Shown piece after piece: positions 10,132 to 19,274 of a stretch of DNA of 64,000 nucleotides. The DNA is from DASUAS01 sp963809795 (lineage in GTDB: Bacteria; Actinomycetota; Acidimicrobiia; IMCC26256; DASPTH01): positions 62,001 to 126,000 of the forward strand of contig CAWELN010000021.1 of the NCBI GenBank assembly GCA_963809795.1, written 5' to 3'. The notes beneath the pieces were generated by a model that ran no database searches, was not told where the DNA came from, and saw only the letters and a program-made list of their open reading frames with translations. Numbering within the stretch: the first letter of the stretch is position 1; each line of letters begins with the position of its first letter. Made by a program: the position numbers and the translations under genes.

Positions 10132-10713
10132 ATGGAGCGGCTGGGGGTCTTCGGGGGCACGTTCGACCCGGTCCACGTGGGCCACGTGGTGGTCGCGACC
10201 GAGTCGCGCGCGCAGCTCGCCCTCGACCGGGTGCTGCTGGTGGTGGCCGGTGATCCGTGGCAGAAGCGGGGCAAGGTGGTGGCGTCGGCGGCCGACCGCC
10301 TCGCCCTGGTCGACGCCGCGGTCGACGGCGTCGAGGGGGTCGAGGCCTCGGCCATCGAGATCGAGCGCGACGCCCCCTCGGTCACCGCCGAGACGCTGGA
10401 GGCGCTCACCGCGCCCGGTCGGGAGCTGTTCCTCGTGCTCGGCGCCGACGCGGTCGCCAACATGGGGACCTGGCGGCGGCTCGAGGAGACCCGCGACCTC
10501 GCCACGGTGGTGGTCGTCGAGCGGGCCGGTGACGCGCACTCCGAGCCGCCCGGCTCCGGCTGGCGGGTGCAGCGCGTGGCCATCCCGCGCCTCGACATCG
10601 CCTCGACCGACCTGCGCGAGCGCCTCGGGAGCGGCCGCCCGATCGACGGGCTGGTGCCGCCCGCGGTCGTGCGCACCATCCGCGCCCGCGGCCTCTACAC
10701 TGGCGGCAGATGA
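10132..10713 (+). CDS. nadD: Nicotinate-nucleotide adenylyltransferase
   Basis: 193 aa; transfers AMP from ATP to nicotinate mononucleotide in NAD synthesis. The nucleotidyltransferase signature GGTFDPVHVGHV (8-19) and the C-terminal ASTDLRERLGSGRPIDGLVP, equivalent to the SSTxIR ATP-binding motif, are present. The length is normal for NadD. Followed after 19 nt by rsfS, the usual actinobacterial partner gene. Confidence 0.96.
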   Translation: MERLGVFGGTFDPVHVGHVVVATESRAQLALDRVLLVVAGDPWQKRGKVVASAADRLALVDAAVDGVEGVEASAIEIERDAPSVTAETLEALTAPGRELFLVLGADAVANMGTWRRLEETRDLATVVVVERAGDAHSEPPGSGWRVQRVAIPRLDIASTDLRERLGSGRPIDGLVPPAVVRTIRARGLYTGGR

Positions 10714-10732
10714 CGTTCCGAGCAACCGCCGC

Positions 10733-11125
10733 TTGACCCCCGTCGCACCGGTCTCCGACGCCTACCGCCGCGCCGGGATCGCCGCCCACGCGGCCGACGA
10801 CAAGAAGGGCGAGGAGATCGTCGTCCTCGACGTCGGCGACATCATCTCGATCGCGGAGGCGTTCGTGCTGGTGAGCGCCTCGAACACCCGCCTCGTGCGG
10901 ACCATCGTCGACGAGATCGAGCTGGCGCTGAAGGTGGCCGACGACGAGGGGCCCCGCAGCGTGGAGGGGCTCGACGACGCGACCTGGGTGCTCATGGACT
11001 ACGGCGACGTGATCGTCCACGTCTTCCTGGCCGAGACCCGCGCGTACTACGACCTCGACCGCCTCTGGGCCGACGCGCCGGTGGTCGACTGGGAACCGCT
11101 CGCAGCCCTCGCCGAGCGCGCCTGA
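10733..11125 (+). CDS. rsfS: Ribosomal silencing factor RsfS (Iojap)
   Basis: 130 aa. Iojap fold with KKGEEIVVLDVGDIISIAEAFVLVSASNTRLVRTIVDEI and the conserved VLMDYGDVIVHVFLAETRAYYDLDRLW. RsfS binds L14 on the 50S subunit and blocks subunit joining when nutrients are scarce. There is no ATG or GTG in the right place; the best start is the TTG at 10733, 19 nt after nadD, giving TPVAPVSDAYRRAG. The start is therefore uncertain, the identity is not. Convergent with hisF. Confidence 0.94.
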   Translation: MTPVAPVSDAYRRAGIAAHAADDKKGEEIVVLDVGDIISIAEAFVLVSASNTRLVRTIVDEIELALKVADDEGPRSVEGLDDATWVLMDYGDVIVHVFLAETRAYYDLDRLWADAPVVDWEPLAALAERA

Positions 11126-11139
11126 CGCAGCCGCGCCGG

Positions 11140-11937
11140 TTACGCGTCGAGGTAGGGGCGCATCGCGACACCGACCTCCGCCAGTCCCTGCTTGAGCTCC
11201 CGCACACCCACGTTGCGGTCGAGTCGGGGTGAGTACAGGATCGAGCTGATGATGGCGGCGGAGGCGCCGCCCGCGGTGAGGCCGTCGCCGATGTGCTCGA
11301 CGGTCCCGGCACCGCCGGACGCGATGACCGGTACGTTCACCGCGTCGGCGACCGCCCGGGTGATGTCGAGGTCGTAGCCCGAGGCGGTGCCGTCACGGTC
11401 GATGCTGTTGACGACGATCTCGCCCGCGCCGAGATCCTCGCCCCGCCGCACCCAATCGAGCGCGTCGAGGCCGGTCGCGAGCCGGGCCCCGTCGATGAAG
11501 ACCTCGTAGCCGCTCGGGATGCCGTCACGGATGCCGACGTGCTTCACCTGGGTGCTGAGCACCACGCACTGGCGACCGAACGCGCGTGCCCCGTCGCGGA
11601 TGATGTCGGGGTTGCGCACGGCCATCGAGTCGACGCTGATCTTCTCCGCACCCGCCTTGAGCACCTCGAACATGTCGTCGACGTCGCGGATGCCACCGCC
11701 GACGGTGAACGGGACGAACACGTGGTGTGCGACTCTTCGCACGGTGTCGAGGTCGATCTTGCGCTTCTCCGCGCTCGCCTTGATGTCGTAGAAGACGATC
11801 TCGTCGATCTGGTCGGCGTAGAGCTGCTGCGCGAGCTCCTCGGCCGGCGCGACGTCGATGTTGTCCTGGAACTGCTGCGCCTTGGTGACGCGCCCGTTCA
11901 CGACGTCGAAGCACGCGATGAGCCGCTTGGTCAGCAC
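11140..11937 (-). CDS. hisF: Imidazole glycerol phosphate synthase cyclase subunit
   Basis: 265 aa (beta/alpha)8 barrel. Catalytic Asp of LIACFDVVNGRV (about 10) and of VNSIDRDGT (about 145), phosphate-binding VGGGIR and ASGGAG. Uses ammonia from HisH to turn PRFAR into IGP and AICAR (histidine and purine links). It belongs to the HisF subgroup with the longer IPSGYEVFIDGARLATGLD segment rather than the common WEVYTHGG form. GTG start overlaps the hisH stop by 7 nt, as expected for the two subunits. No other his genes are in the window. Confidence 0.9.
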   Translation of the reverse strand: MLTKRLIACFDVVNGRVTKAQQFQDNIDVAPAEELAQQLYADQIDEIVFYDIKASAEKRKIDLDTVRRVAHHVFVPFTVGGGIRDVDDMFEVLKAGAEKISVDSMAVRNPDIIRDGARAFGRQCVVLSTQVKHVGIRDGIPSGYEVFIDGARLATGLDALDWVRRGEDLGAGEIVVNSIDRDGTASGYDLDITRAVADAVNVPVIASGGAGTVEHIGDGLTAGGASAAIISSILYSPRLDRNVGVRELKQGLAEVGVAMRPYLDA

Positions 11938-12543
11938 GCCGGCACCCAGGTCGCGAAGGCGCGCAGGAGCGAGAGCCCGAGCGGGCCGCTCTTCTCCGCG
12001 TGGAACTGGGTGGCGACGACGTTGTCGCGCGCCACCACCGAACAGAACTCGACGGTGTAGTCGGTGACGCCCAGCGCGTCGCCGGGGTCCCGGGGCACGC
12101 AGTAGTAGGAGTTCACGAAGTAGAAGTGGCCGCCGTCGGGCACGTCGGCGGTGAGCGGGGTGCGGACGGGTGAAGCGCACGTGGTTCCAGCCGATCTGGG
12201 GGACCCGGTCGGTGTCGGGGAAGCGCCGGACCGTGCCGGGCACCCAGCCGAGCCCGTCGGTGTCGCCCTCCTCACTGTGGTCGAACAGCACCTGGAGGCC
12301 GATGCAGATGCCGAGGAACGGGATGCGGTCGCCCCGCACGCGATCGCCGAGCGCGCCGACGAGGTCCTGCTCGACCAGGCTGTCGATGGTGGCGCGCGCG
12401 GCGCCGACGCCGGGAAGGATGATGCGCTCGGCGGTCGCGACCTCGGCCGGGGTGGCGGCGAGCCGGGCCGGCAACCCCAGGTGCTCCAAGGCGTACACCA
12501 CGCTCGGGGCGTTGCCGGCGCGGTAGTCGATCACGTCGATCAT
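11931..12543 (-). CDS. hisH: Imidazole glycerol phosphate synthase glutaminase subunit (apparent frameshift)
   Basis: About 204 aa read across one extra base in the GGGG run 12157-12160. The N-terminal half ends NHVRFTRPHP and the conserved remainder LTADVPDGGHFYFVNSYYC continues in the next frame. Class I glutamine amidotransferase with the nucleophile Cys in LGICIGLQVLFDHSEE, and the His-Glu of QFHAEKSGPLGL. It supplies ammonia to HisF. Because of the shift, one open frame appears to join HisH to HisF; that is not a real fusion. A TACCTT -10 box sits 9 nt before the ATG. Confidence 0.88.
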
Positions 12544-12552
12544 GCCCGGCCA

Positions 12553-12558
12553 AAGGTA
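12553..12558 (-). promoter_or_regulatory. -10 element TACCTT upstream of hisH
   Basis: On the minus strand TACCTT ends 9 nt before the hisH ATG. It is the only promoter-like box before the hisHF pair. Confidence 0.45.
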
Positions 12559-12698
12559 GCGAACGCCTTTCGACGGTCGGCTCCGTTTCGCGGCCGACGG
12601 TCGAGGGTCGACGGTCGACGGTCCGCGTGCGGCTCCCGCCCCGCTCCTACCATCAGCGCGGGCTCAATCCGGGCCTCGGCCGCTCCGATGACTCTTTG

Positions 12699-13529
12699 AT
12701 GCGTCCCCACCGCCGCGCCCGCGTGCCCCTCGCCGCCGCGGCGTTGCTCGCGCTCCTCCTCGCGCTGGCGGGTTGCCTGCCGCCGCCGCCACCACCGCCC
12801 CCGCCGCCGCCGCCGACCACCGCGCCCCCCGCTCCGGGGTCGGCGGGCGTCCCCGTCATGGGTCAGTCGCAGCTCACCGCCGCGCAGCTCGTCGCGTTCT
12901 ACCAAGCGAAGGACTCCGCCACACTGCCGTACCGAGCCACCGGTGCCACCCTGCAACAGCTCGCCGACCTGTTCGTGACCGAGGGCAACCGGTACAACGT
13001 GCGTGGCGACATCGCGTTCGCGCAGTCGATCGTCGAGACGGCGTGGTTCAACTACCCCGACTACGGGCTGGTGCGCCCGACCGACAACAACTTCGCCGGC
13101 ATCGGAGCATGCTCTTCGTGTGGCACCGGCTTCGGGTTCACGAGCGCGCTCAACGGCGTGCGCGCCCAGTTGCAGCTGCTCCGCAACTATGCCGACGCGA
13201 GCTCGAGCGTGGCCACGATCCCGGACCCGCCGGTGCCCGAGCTCTGGGGCAGCACCCCGGCAACGGCGAATTACAACTTCGATCACTACTTCGCGAAGGG
13301 TCGTGCGCCGCTCTGGATCGACATGGGCAACGGCAACTGGGCCACCTCACCCGACTACGCGACCGTCGTGCTCCGCGTCTACAACCAGATGCGGACCTTC
13401 AACGGTGCGCCGTCAGTCGCGTCCGACGCCCTCCCGGCGGACCAACCCGCGGGAGGGGAACCGCCGTCCACGACGACCAGCTGCTCCTGCCCGACGCCGG
13501 CACCACCCTCGGACGGTGAGGCAAGGTAG
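12699..13529 (+). CDS. Lipoprotein with glucosaminidase-like domain
   Basis: 276 aa from the ATG at 12699. That start puts a clean lipoprotein signal first: basic MRPHRRARVP, a hydrophobic stretch, then the lipobox ALAGC with Cys26. A run of about 12 prolines follows as a wall-spanning linker. The domain at about 55-225 resembles bacterial N-acetylglucosaminidase/SH3-less autolysins: FVTEGNRYNVRGDIAFAQSI, VETAWFNYPDYGLVRPTDNN (catalytic Glu probably in the first VETAW), FAGIGACSSC and GVRAQLQLLRNYAD. It probably acts on peptidoglycan outside the membrane. The C-terminal tail is Pro/Ser/Thr-rich. Confidence 0.82.
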   Translation: MRPHRRARVPLAAAALLALLLALAGCLPPPPPPPPPPPPTTAPPAPGSAGVPVMGQSQLTAAQLVAFYQAKDSATLPYRATGATLQQLADLFVTEGNRYNVRGDIAFAQSIVETAWFNYPDYGLVRPTDNNFAGIGACSSCGTGFGFTSALNGVRAQLQLLRNYADASSSVATIPDPPVPELWGSTPATANYNFDHYFAKGRAPLWIDMGNGNWATSPDYATVVLRVYNQMRTFNGAPSVASDALPADQPAGGEPPSTTTSCSCPTPAPPSDGEAR

Positions 13530-13533
13530 GGCG

Positions 13534-15054
13534 GTGACCGACGAGTTCCGCACCGCCGCCGACCGTGCCCGCCAGGGGAACCTCGAGAAGGAGGGTGCGA
13601 AGCTGGCGCGCCAGGGGAAGCTGTTCGTGCGCGACCGGCTCGCGCTGCTGCTCGACGAGGGCTCGTTCGTGGAGCAGGGGTTGCTGGCGAACGCGTTGGC
13701 CGGCGACCTGCCTGCGGACGGTGTGATCACCGGCGTCGGGACGGTCGAGGGTCGTCCGGTGTGCGTGATGGCGAACGATCCCACGGTCAAGGCGGGTTCG
13801 TGGGGGGCGCGGACGGTCGAGAAGATCGTCCGCTTGACCGAGTACGCCCTGGAGCACGAGGTCCCGGTGTTCTGGCTGGTGGACTCGGCCGGGGCGCGCC
13901 TCACCGACCAGGTGGAGCTCTTCCCGGGGCGGCGGGGGGCCGGTCGCATCTTCTACAACCAGAACCGCCTGTCGGGCCGGGTGCCACAGATCTGTTGCCT
14001 GTTCGGTCCGTCGGCCGCGGGCGGTGCCTACATCCCGGCATTCTGCGACGTGGTGTTCATGGTGGAGGGCAACGCCTCCATGTACCTCGGGTCACCCCGG
14101 ATGGTGGAGATGGTGGTCGGGGAGCGGACCACGTTGGAGGAGATGGGCGGGGCGCGGATGCACGCCACCGTCTCCGGAAGTGGCGACAACCTCGCGGTCG
14201 ACGACGCCGACGCCATCGCGCAGGCGCGCGCCTACTTCGCGTACCTGCCTCAGAGCTGGCGCAGCCCGGTGCCGACGTACGCGGCCGAGGAGCCGGCTGC
14301 GCCGCTCACCGCCGGCGTCGTCCCCGCCGACGAGCGCGTCGCGTTCGACATGCACGAGCTCCTCGACGGGCTGGTGGACGCCGACAGCTTCTTCGAGGTG
14401 AAACCGTTGTTCGCGCCCGAGGTGATCGTCGGGTTCGGGCTGCTCGAAGGGCGACCGATCGGGATCGTGGCGAGCAACTCGGTGCACAAGGGGGGCGCGC
14501 TCTTCGTCGACTCGTCGGACAAGGCCGCCCGCTTCATCTGGGGCTGCGACGCCTTCGGGATCCCGTTGGTGTTCCTGGCCGACGTGCCCGGCTTCATGGT
14601 CGGGACCGAGGTCGAGCGCCAGGGGATCATCCGGCACGGCGCCAAGATGATCACCGCGGTGTCGGAGGCGACGGTGCCGAAGGTGTCGGTCATCGTCCGC
14701 AAGGCCTACGGCGCCGGCCTGTACGCGTTCGCGGGACCGGCGTTCGGCCCCGATGCCTGCGTGGCGCTGCCGACGGCGCGCATCGCGGTGATGGGCCCGG
14801 AAGCGGCGATCAACGCGGTCTACGCGAACAAGATCGCCGCCATCGACGACCCCGACGAACGCGAGCGGTTCGTCAACGAACGCCGCGCCGAGTTCGCCGC
14901 CGATGTCGACCTGCTCCGCCTCGCCTCCGAGCTGGTCATCGACGCGGTCGTGGAACCCGAGCACCTCCGGGCCGATGTCGTGGCCCGCCTCGCCCTCGCC
15001 GGGGGCAAGGACCGCACCTTCAGCGACCGCCTCCACGGGATCCCACCGGTCTAG
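13534..15054 (+). CDS. Acyl-CoA carboxylase carboxyltransferase subunit
   Basis: 506 aa, the size of PccB/AccD-type beta subunits, which move CO2 from biotin to acetyl-, propionyl- or longer acyl-CoA. Two crotonase-fold halves. The oxyanion-hole glycine motifs are GPSAAGGAYIPAFCDVVFM in the N-terminal half and KAYGAGLYAFAG in the C-terminal half. GTG start 4 nt after the lipoprotein stop. No biotin-carboxylase subunit is nearby, so the substrate cannot be assigned. MCC/PCC-like by the ICCLFG and VGTEVERQGIIRHGAKM segments. Confidence 0.9.
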   Translation: MTDEFRTAADRARQGNLEKEGAKLARQGKLFVRDRLALLLDEGSFVEQGLLANALAGDLPADGVITGVGTVEGRPVCVMANDPTVKAGSWGARTVEKIVRLTEYALEHEVPVFWLVDSAGARLTDQVELFPGRRGAGRIFYNQNRLSGRVPQICCLFGPSAAGGAYIPAFCDVVFMVEGNASMYLGSPRMVEMVVGERTTLEEMGGARMHATVSGSGDNLAVDDADAIAQARAYFAYLPQSWRSPVPTYAAEEPAAPLTAGVVPADERVAFDMHELLDGLVDADSFFEVKPLFAPEVIVGFGLLEGRPIGIVASNSVHKGGALFVDSSDKAARFIWGCDAFGIPLVFLADVPGFMVGTEVERQGIIRHGAKMITAVSEATVPKVSVIVRKAYGAGLYAFAGPAFGPDACVALPTARIAVMGPEAAINAVYANKIAAIDDPDERERFVNERRAEFAADVDLLRLASELVIDAVVEPEHLRADVVARLALAGGKDRTFSDRLHGIPPV

Positions 15055-15060
15055 GCACCG

Positions 15061-16153
15061 TCAGTCGATCACGACGACCGAACGCAGCACCTCGCCGCGC
15101 TCCATCTTGTGGAACGCGTCCTCGACCGCGTCGAGCGGGATGGTCTCGCTCACGAAGCGGTCGAGATCGAGCCGGCCCGAGAGGTAGAGGTCGATGAGCA
15201 TCGGGAAGTCGCGCGACGGGAGGCAGTCGCCGTACCACGACGGCTTCAGCGCCCCGCCCCGGCCGAAGAACTCGATCATGGGCAGCTCGATCTTCATGGT
15301 CGGGTCGGGCACGCCGACCTGCACGACCGTCCCCGCGAGGTCACGGGCGTAGAAGGCCTGCTCGAGCACCTCGGGCCGGCCGACCGCCTCGATGCACACG
15401 TCGGCGCCGTTGCCGTCGGTGAGGGCACGGATGGCCTCGACCGGATCGGTGTCGCGTGAGTCGACCGTGTGCGTGGCGCCGAACTCCCGCGCCCACTGCA
15501 GCTTCGTCGGGGTCGATGTCGACGGCGATGATCGGGTTGGCGCCGGCGAGACGGGAGCCCGCGATGGCGGCGTTGCCCACCCCGCCGCAGCCGAACACCG
15601 CCACGCTGTCGCCGCGTCCGACGGCGCCGGTGTACATGGCGGCCCCGAGCCCGGCCATCACGCCGCAGCCCAGCAGGCCGGCGGTCTCGGGGCTGGCATC
15701 CGGGTTGACCTTGGTGGCCTGGCCGGCGGCGACGAGCGTCTGCTCCGCGAACGCACCGATGCCGAGCGCGGGGCTCAGCTCGGTGCCGTCGGTGAGCGTC
15801 ATCTTCTGCGTCGCGTTGAAGGTGGCGAAGCAGTACCACGGACGGCCACGCCGACAGGCGCGACAGGTGCCGCAGACCGCGCGCCAGTTGAGGACGACGA
15901 AGTCGCCGGGAGCGACCTCGGTGACGTCGGGGCCGACGGACTCGATCACCCCCGCCGCTTCGTGCCCGAGGAGGAACGGGAACTCGTCGTTGATCGCGCC
16001 CTCGCGGTAGTGGAGGTCGGTGTGGCAGACGCCGCACGCCTGCACCGTGACCCGAACCTCGCCCGGGCCCGGGTCGGGGACGACGACCTCGCGGATCTCG
16101 ACCGGCTCGCCCTTGGCGAGCGCGACCACACCCCTCACCGTGACTGCTGCCAT
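15061..16153 (-). CDS. mscR: S-(hydroxymethyl)mycothiol dehydrogenase (apparent frameshift)
   Basis: About 363 aa after correcting one extra base in the GGGG run 15509-15512 (IDP then TKLQWAREFGATH in the other frame). Class III-like zinc alcohol dehydrogenase that oxidises the formaldehyde-mycothiol adduct. Catalytic zinc: CGVCHTDLHYREG and GHEAAGVIESVG. Structural zinc cysteines in NWRAVCGTCRACRRGRPWYC. Rossmann GCGGVGNAAIAG. The segments FATFNATQKMTLTDGTELSP and GGALKPSWYGDCLPSRDFP are characteristic of the mycothiol enzymes. Its presence implies mycothiol as the cell thiol, hence an actinobacterium. Confidence 0.9.
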
Positions 16154-16234
16154 ACCGCCTGTCTACCTCAACTGTCGGCGACGCGGTGCGGTCCGCGACG
16201 GGCGGTGCGCTGGGTCGAGATGGCCCGCGCGGCG

Positions 16235-16287
16235 TGATTCAGTGTCGCTCCACGTTCGGAAATCGGCCGTGGCGCGACAGTGAATCA
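16235..16287. repeat. 20-bp imperfect inverted repeat between EEP gene and mscR
   Basis: Left arm 16235-16254 (TGATTCAGTGTCGCTCCACG) and right arm 16268-16287 are reverse complements at 18 of 20 positions, with a 13-nt loop. It lies in the 150-nt gap upstream of mscR and downstream of the EEP gene, both on the minus strand. It could be a terminator, operator or an extragenic palindrome; no U-tract follows on either strand. Confidence 0.7.
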
Positions 16288-16303
16288 GTCCATGGGGACT
16301 TCG

Positions 16304-17032
16304 CTACGGGAACCGCAGCGTCGCCCGCACCGGGCGGTGGTCGGACCCCACTCCGGGCAGGACCTCGCTGTGCAGCACCTCGGTCCCGTCGGCGGCCCGC
16401 ACCAGGATGTGGTCGATCTGGCTGTGCGGCCGGCCGGCGGGCCAGGTGCGCCCGCGCACGGTGCGTTGCCAGCCCGGGAGGAACGACTCCACGGCGGGAC
16501 CCCAGAAGTTGCAGTCGCCGGCGACGATGCCGGGGCGGCCGGGAGGGGGCAGCTGCGCGGCGAGTCGCCGCAGCTGGATCGGCGGCCCGTACGGCAGGCG
16601 CGACGACAGGTGCACACCGATGAGGTCGACCTTGGTCCCGCCGACGTCGAGCACCACGTGCAGCGCGCCGCGTTCGGGCGTCGGGTCGCTGAGCACGGTC
16701 CCCACCGAGAGGCGTCCCTGCGCCTCGGCCGGGATGCGGCTGAGCACGGCGAGGCCCACGTCACCGAGCCCGCTGCCGTCGCGAGGCACGTGCGGCCAGG
16801 GATCGAGCCGGGACCGACCGAACCGGAGCTCGAACACCTCGGCACCGATGGCGTCACCCACGCGCCGGACCGCGGCCACGCCACCGTCGGGGGTCCAGGA
16901 CTCCTGCAGGACGACGACGTCGGCGTCGATGCCCGCCAGGGCCGTGTCGAGGTCGTAGGGCTCGCAGACGCCGTTGCGGCGTGCCTGCAGGCCGGCGTGG
17001 CAGTTGAAGCTGGCGATGGTCAGTTCGGGCAT
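16304..17032 (-). CDS. Endonuclease/exonuclease/phosphatase family protein
   Basis: 242 aa with the EEP (DNase I-like) fold: MPELTIASFNCHAG (metal-site Asn), ADVVVLQESW (catalytic Glu), GVHLSSRLPYG (His), IVAGDCNFWG (Asp/Asn), IDHILVRA (Asp-His) and SDHRPV (final Asp-His). All catalytic positions of the family are present, so it should be an active metal-dependent hydrolase. The substrate (DNA, phospho-sugar or lipid) cannot be told. A TACGGT -10 box 6 nt before the ATG suggests leaderless transcription. Confidence 0.85.
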   Translation of the reverse strand: MPELTIASFNCHAGLQARRNGVCEPYDLDTALAGIDADVVVLQESWTPDGGVAAVRRVGDAIGAEVFELRFGRSRLDPWPHVPRDGSGLGDVGLAVLSRIPAEAQGRLSVGTVLSDPTPERGALHVVLDVGGTKVDLIGVHLSSRLPYGPPIQLRRLAAQLPPPGRPGIVAGDCNFWGPAVESFLPGWQRTVRGRTWPAGRPHSQIDHILVRAADGTEVLHSEVLPGVGSDHRPVRATLRFP

Positions 17033-17038
17033 CGAGGC

Positions 17039-17044
17039 ACCGTA
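17039..17044 (-). promoter_or_regulatory. -10 element TACGGT of a leaderless EEP-gene promoter
   Basis: On the minus strand TACGGT ends 6 nt before the ATG at 17032. Confidence 0.5.
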
Positions 17045-17049
17045 TGGCG

Positions 17050-18348
17050 TCAGGCCGCGGGGAGCCGTACGCGCAGGCGGGCCCCGCCGATCGGGGCGTC
17101 CTCGATCGTCACCGTCCCGCCGTGCTGCTCGGTGATCTCCTTGACCATCGAGAGGCCGAGCCCGAGGCCACCGGCGTCGCGGGCCCGACCGTCGTCGAGC
17201 CGGGTGAACCGGTCGAACACCCGCTCGCGTTCCTCGACGGGGATGCCCGGCCCGTCGTCGTCGACGGTGAGCTCGATGGTGTGGTCGTCGCCGGCGCGCA
17301 GCTCGACGGCCACCGAGCTCGTGGCGTGGCGGGCCGCGTTGTCGAGGAGGTTGCGCACGACGCGCGTCAACTGCTCGCGGCGGCCGTGCACGCGGCCGGC
17401 GGACACGCGGGAGGTGTCGACGGGTACCCGCCGCTGCTGCACCGTGTCGTCCAGGACCAGCTCGTCGAGGTCGATCTCGGGGAGCGTGTCGACGGGCGCG
17501 GAGCCGTCGGCCTCGTCGATGCGGGCGAGCGCGAGCAGCTCACTCACGGTGTCCTCCATCCGAGCGTCCTCGGCCAGCGCACGTTCGGCGACGACCGGCC
17601 AGTCGGCGCGCTCGGAGTGCCGCAACGCGACCTCGAGGTTGGTGCGGATCGAAGCGAGCGGGCTGCGCAGCTCGTGCGACGCGTCGGACACGAATTGCCG
17701 CTGGCGCTGCGACGAGACCTCCAGGCGTTCGAGCATCGCGTTCATGGTGCGCGCCAGTCGCCCCACCTCGTCGTCGGTGTCGGGCTCGGGGACCCGCCGG
17801 TGCATTGTGGCTCCCGGTGATCGACTCCGCCTCCACCCGGATGTCCTCGACCGGTCGGAGGGCCCGGCCGGTGAAGTACCACGCCGCCAGCGCGACGAGG
17901 GCGATCATCACCGGGCACCGACGATCAGCAGCACGCTTGTCACCGAGTCGACCGTTCGGTTCAGTGAGGAGGTGGACGCCTGCGCGACCAGCCTGATCTG
18001 GCCTGCGGTCGTGTTGATCTCGCGTTGGGCGGTGTCGTACCCGTCGCGTTGGGGCGGGTTGAGGAAGCACTTGAACTCGCCGGTGCGAATGTCGACTCCG
18101 CACGTCGCATTGCGAGAGTCGGCTGGAGGTTGGAGGTCGCCGCGGTCGATCCGGGCCTGCAACGCGTCGAGCTGCTGCTGGTTCGTCTCTTCGATGCGGT
18201 CGACGAGGTCGTTGTGCACCAACCGCACCAAGCCGAACGCGGCCGCGCTGATGGTGATCGCGAACGCGAGCGTGGCGACGACGGTGAGGCGGACCCGGAC
18301 CGACTGCGGCCACCACCGCCTCCGCCTCGGCGTCTCCTCGTCACTCAT
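17050..18348 (-). CDS. Two-component sensor histidine kinase (two apparent frameshifts)
   Basis: About 432 aa across two compensating shifts: a lost base near 17911-17912 (after SVTSVLLIVG) and an extra base at 17809-17810 (before MHRRVPEPDTDDEVGRLA). N-terminal transmembrane helix (RVRLTVVATLAFAITISAAAF), an extracytoplasmic part of about 110 residues with two cysteines (NATCGVDI, EFKCFLNP), a second helix (MIALVALAAWYFTG), HAMP, HisKA with the phospho-accepting His in SDASHELRSPLASIR, and HATPase with NLLDNAARHA, DDGPGIP and GGLGLGLSMVKEI. MprB-like orthodox kinase. The ATG overlaps the regulator stop by 8 nt, so the two are translated together. The signal is unknown. Confidence 0.87.
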
Positions 18349-19015
18349 CGGGAACGAGTTGGTAGCCCGCGCCGCGCACCGTCTTGATCGACTCGACGCC
18401 GAACGGTGCGTCGATCTTCTTGCGCAGGTAGCCCACGTACACCTCGACCACGTTGGGGTCGCCGGCGAAGTCGATGCCCCAGACGTGGTCGAGGATCTCG
18501 GCCTTGGACGCCACGTTGCCGTCCTTGCGGACGAGGTACTCGAGCAGCGCGAACTCGCGCGCGGTGAGCCGGATGTCAACGCCATTCCTCCGGCAGCGGC
18601 GGGCGCCCGGGTCGAGCTCGAGCGTGCCGACGGTGAGCACGGTCGGTCGCGGCGGCGCGCCGCGGCGGATGAGCGCGCGGAGCCGGGCCAGGAGCACCAC
18701 GAACGAGAACGGCTTGGACAGGAAGTCGTCAGCGCCGGTGTCGAGCGCCTCCGCCTCGTCGTACTCGCCGTCCTTGGCGGTGAGGATCAGGATGGGGGTC
18801 CAGACGCCTTCGTCGCGCAACGTGCGGCACACGCGGTAGCCGTGCATCCCCGGGAGGAGCACGTCGAGGACGATGGCGTCGTACGAGCCCTCCCGGGCCC
18901 GCCACAGGCCGTCGGGCCCGTCGTGGGCGACATCGACGTCGAAGCCCTCGGCCGTCAGGCCGTCGGCGACCGCCGCCGCCAGCAGCTCCTCGTCTTCGAC
19001 CACCAGCACGCGCAT
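18341..19015 (-). CDS. OmpR-family response regulator
   Basis: 224 aa. Receiver domain with acidic pair VEDEE, phospho-acceptor Asp in AIVLDVLLPG and the Lys in FLSKPFS. OmpR/PhoB winged helix follows from about 130 with VASKAEILDHVWG and ESIKTVRGAGYQLVP. First gene of the regulator-kinase operon. Start ATG 19015 chosen because the receiver starts at MRVLVVEDEE and a CACAAT -10 box ends 6 nt before it. Confidence 0.94.
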   Translation of the reverse strand: MRVLVVEDEELLAAAVADGLTAEGFDVDVAHDGPDGLWRAREGSYDAIVLDVLLPGMHGYRVCRTLRDEGVWTPILILTAKDGEYDEAEALDTGADDFLSKPFSFVVLLARLRALIRRGAPPRPTVLTVGTLELDPGARRCRRNGVDIRLTAREFALLEYLVRKDGNVASKAEILDHVWGIDFAGDPNVVEVYVGYLRKKIDAPFGVESIKTVRGAGYQLVPDE

Positions 19016-19021
19016 CACCGA

Positions 19022-19027
19022 ATTGTG
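19022..19027 (-). promoter_or_regulatory. -10-like element CACAAT before the response regulator
   Basis: On the minus strand CACAAT ends 6 nt before the ATG at 19015. Weaker match to TAnnnT, but the spacing is the same as for other leaderless genes here. Confidence 0.4.
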
Positions 19028-19274
19028 CCGGTCCGGGAGCTTCCCCGCGTCACCGGCGCTCAGGTCACTCTCAGGGGCGCCGATCCGGGTAGGATTGGTG
19101 CGGCGAGCAACCATCCACGCTCGCGGGTCATTCCTCATCGCTCACAAGTTGCCGTCGGCCGGATCGCAGGGCAGGCGGGTGCCGGGAAGCCTCGAGGCTC
19201 GACCCACCGCCATCGGAGGGATGGCGGGCACCCCACACCCCCATGCACGACCGACGAAAGCGAGCAACTTCCCC

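Noticed and set aside
11140..11937. WbuZ-type (amidino-sugar) assignment for HisF
   Set aside because: No N-acetyl-sugar amidotransferase or nucleotide-sugar genes nearby, and the IPSGYEV form occurs in ordinary HisF proteins.
11140..12543. Apparent HisH-HisF fusion protein
   Set aside because: Created by the single-base shift at 12157-12160. With the shift corrected, hisH ends at 11931 and hisF starts at its own GTG, 7 nt overlapping.
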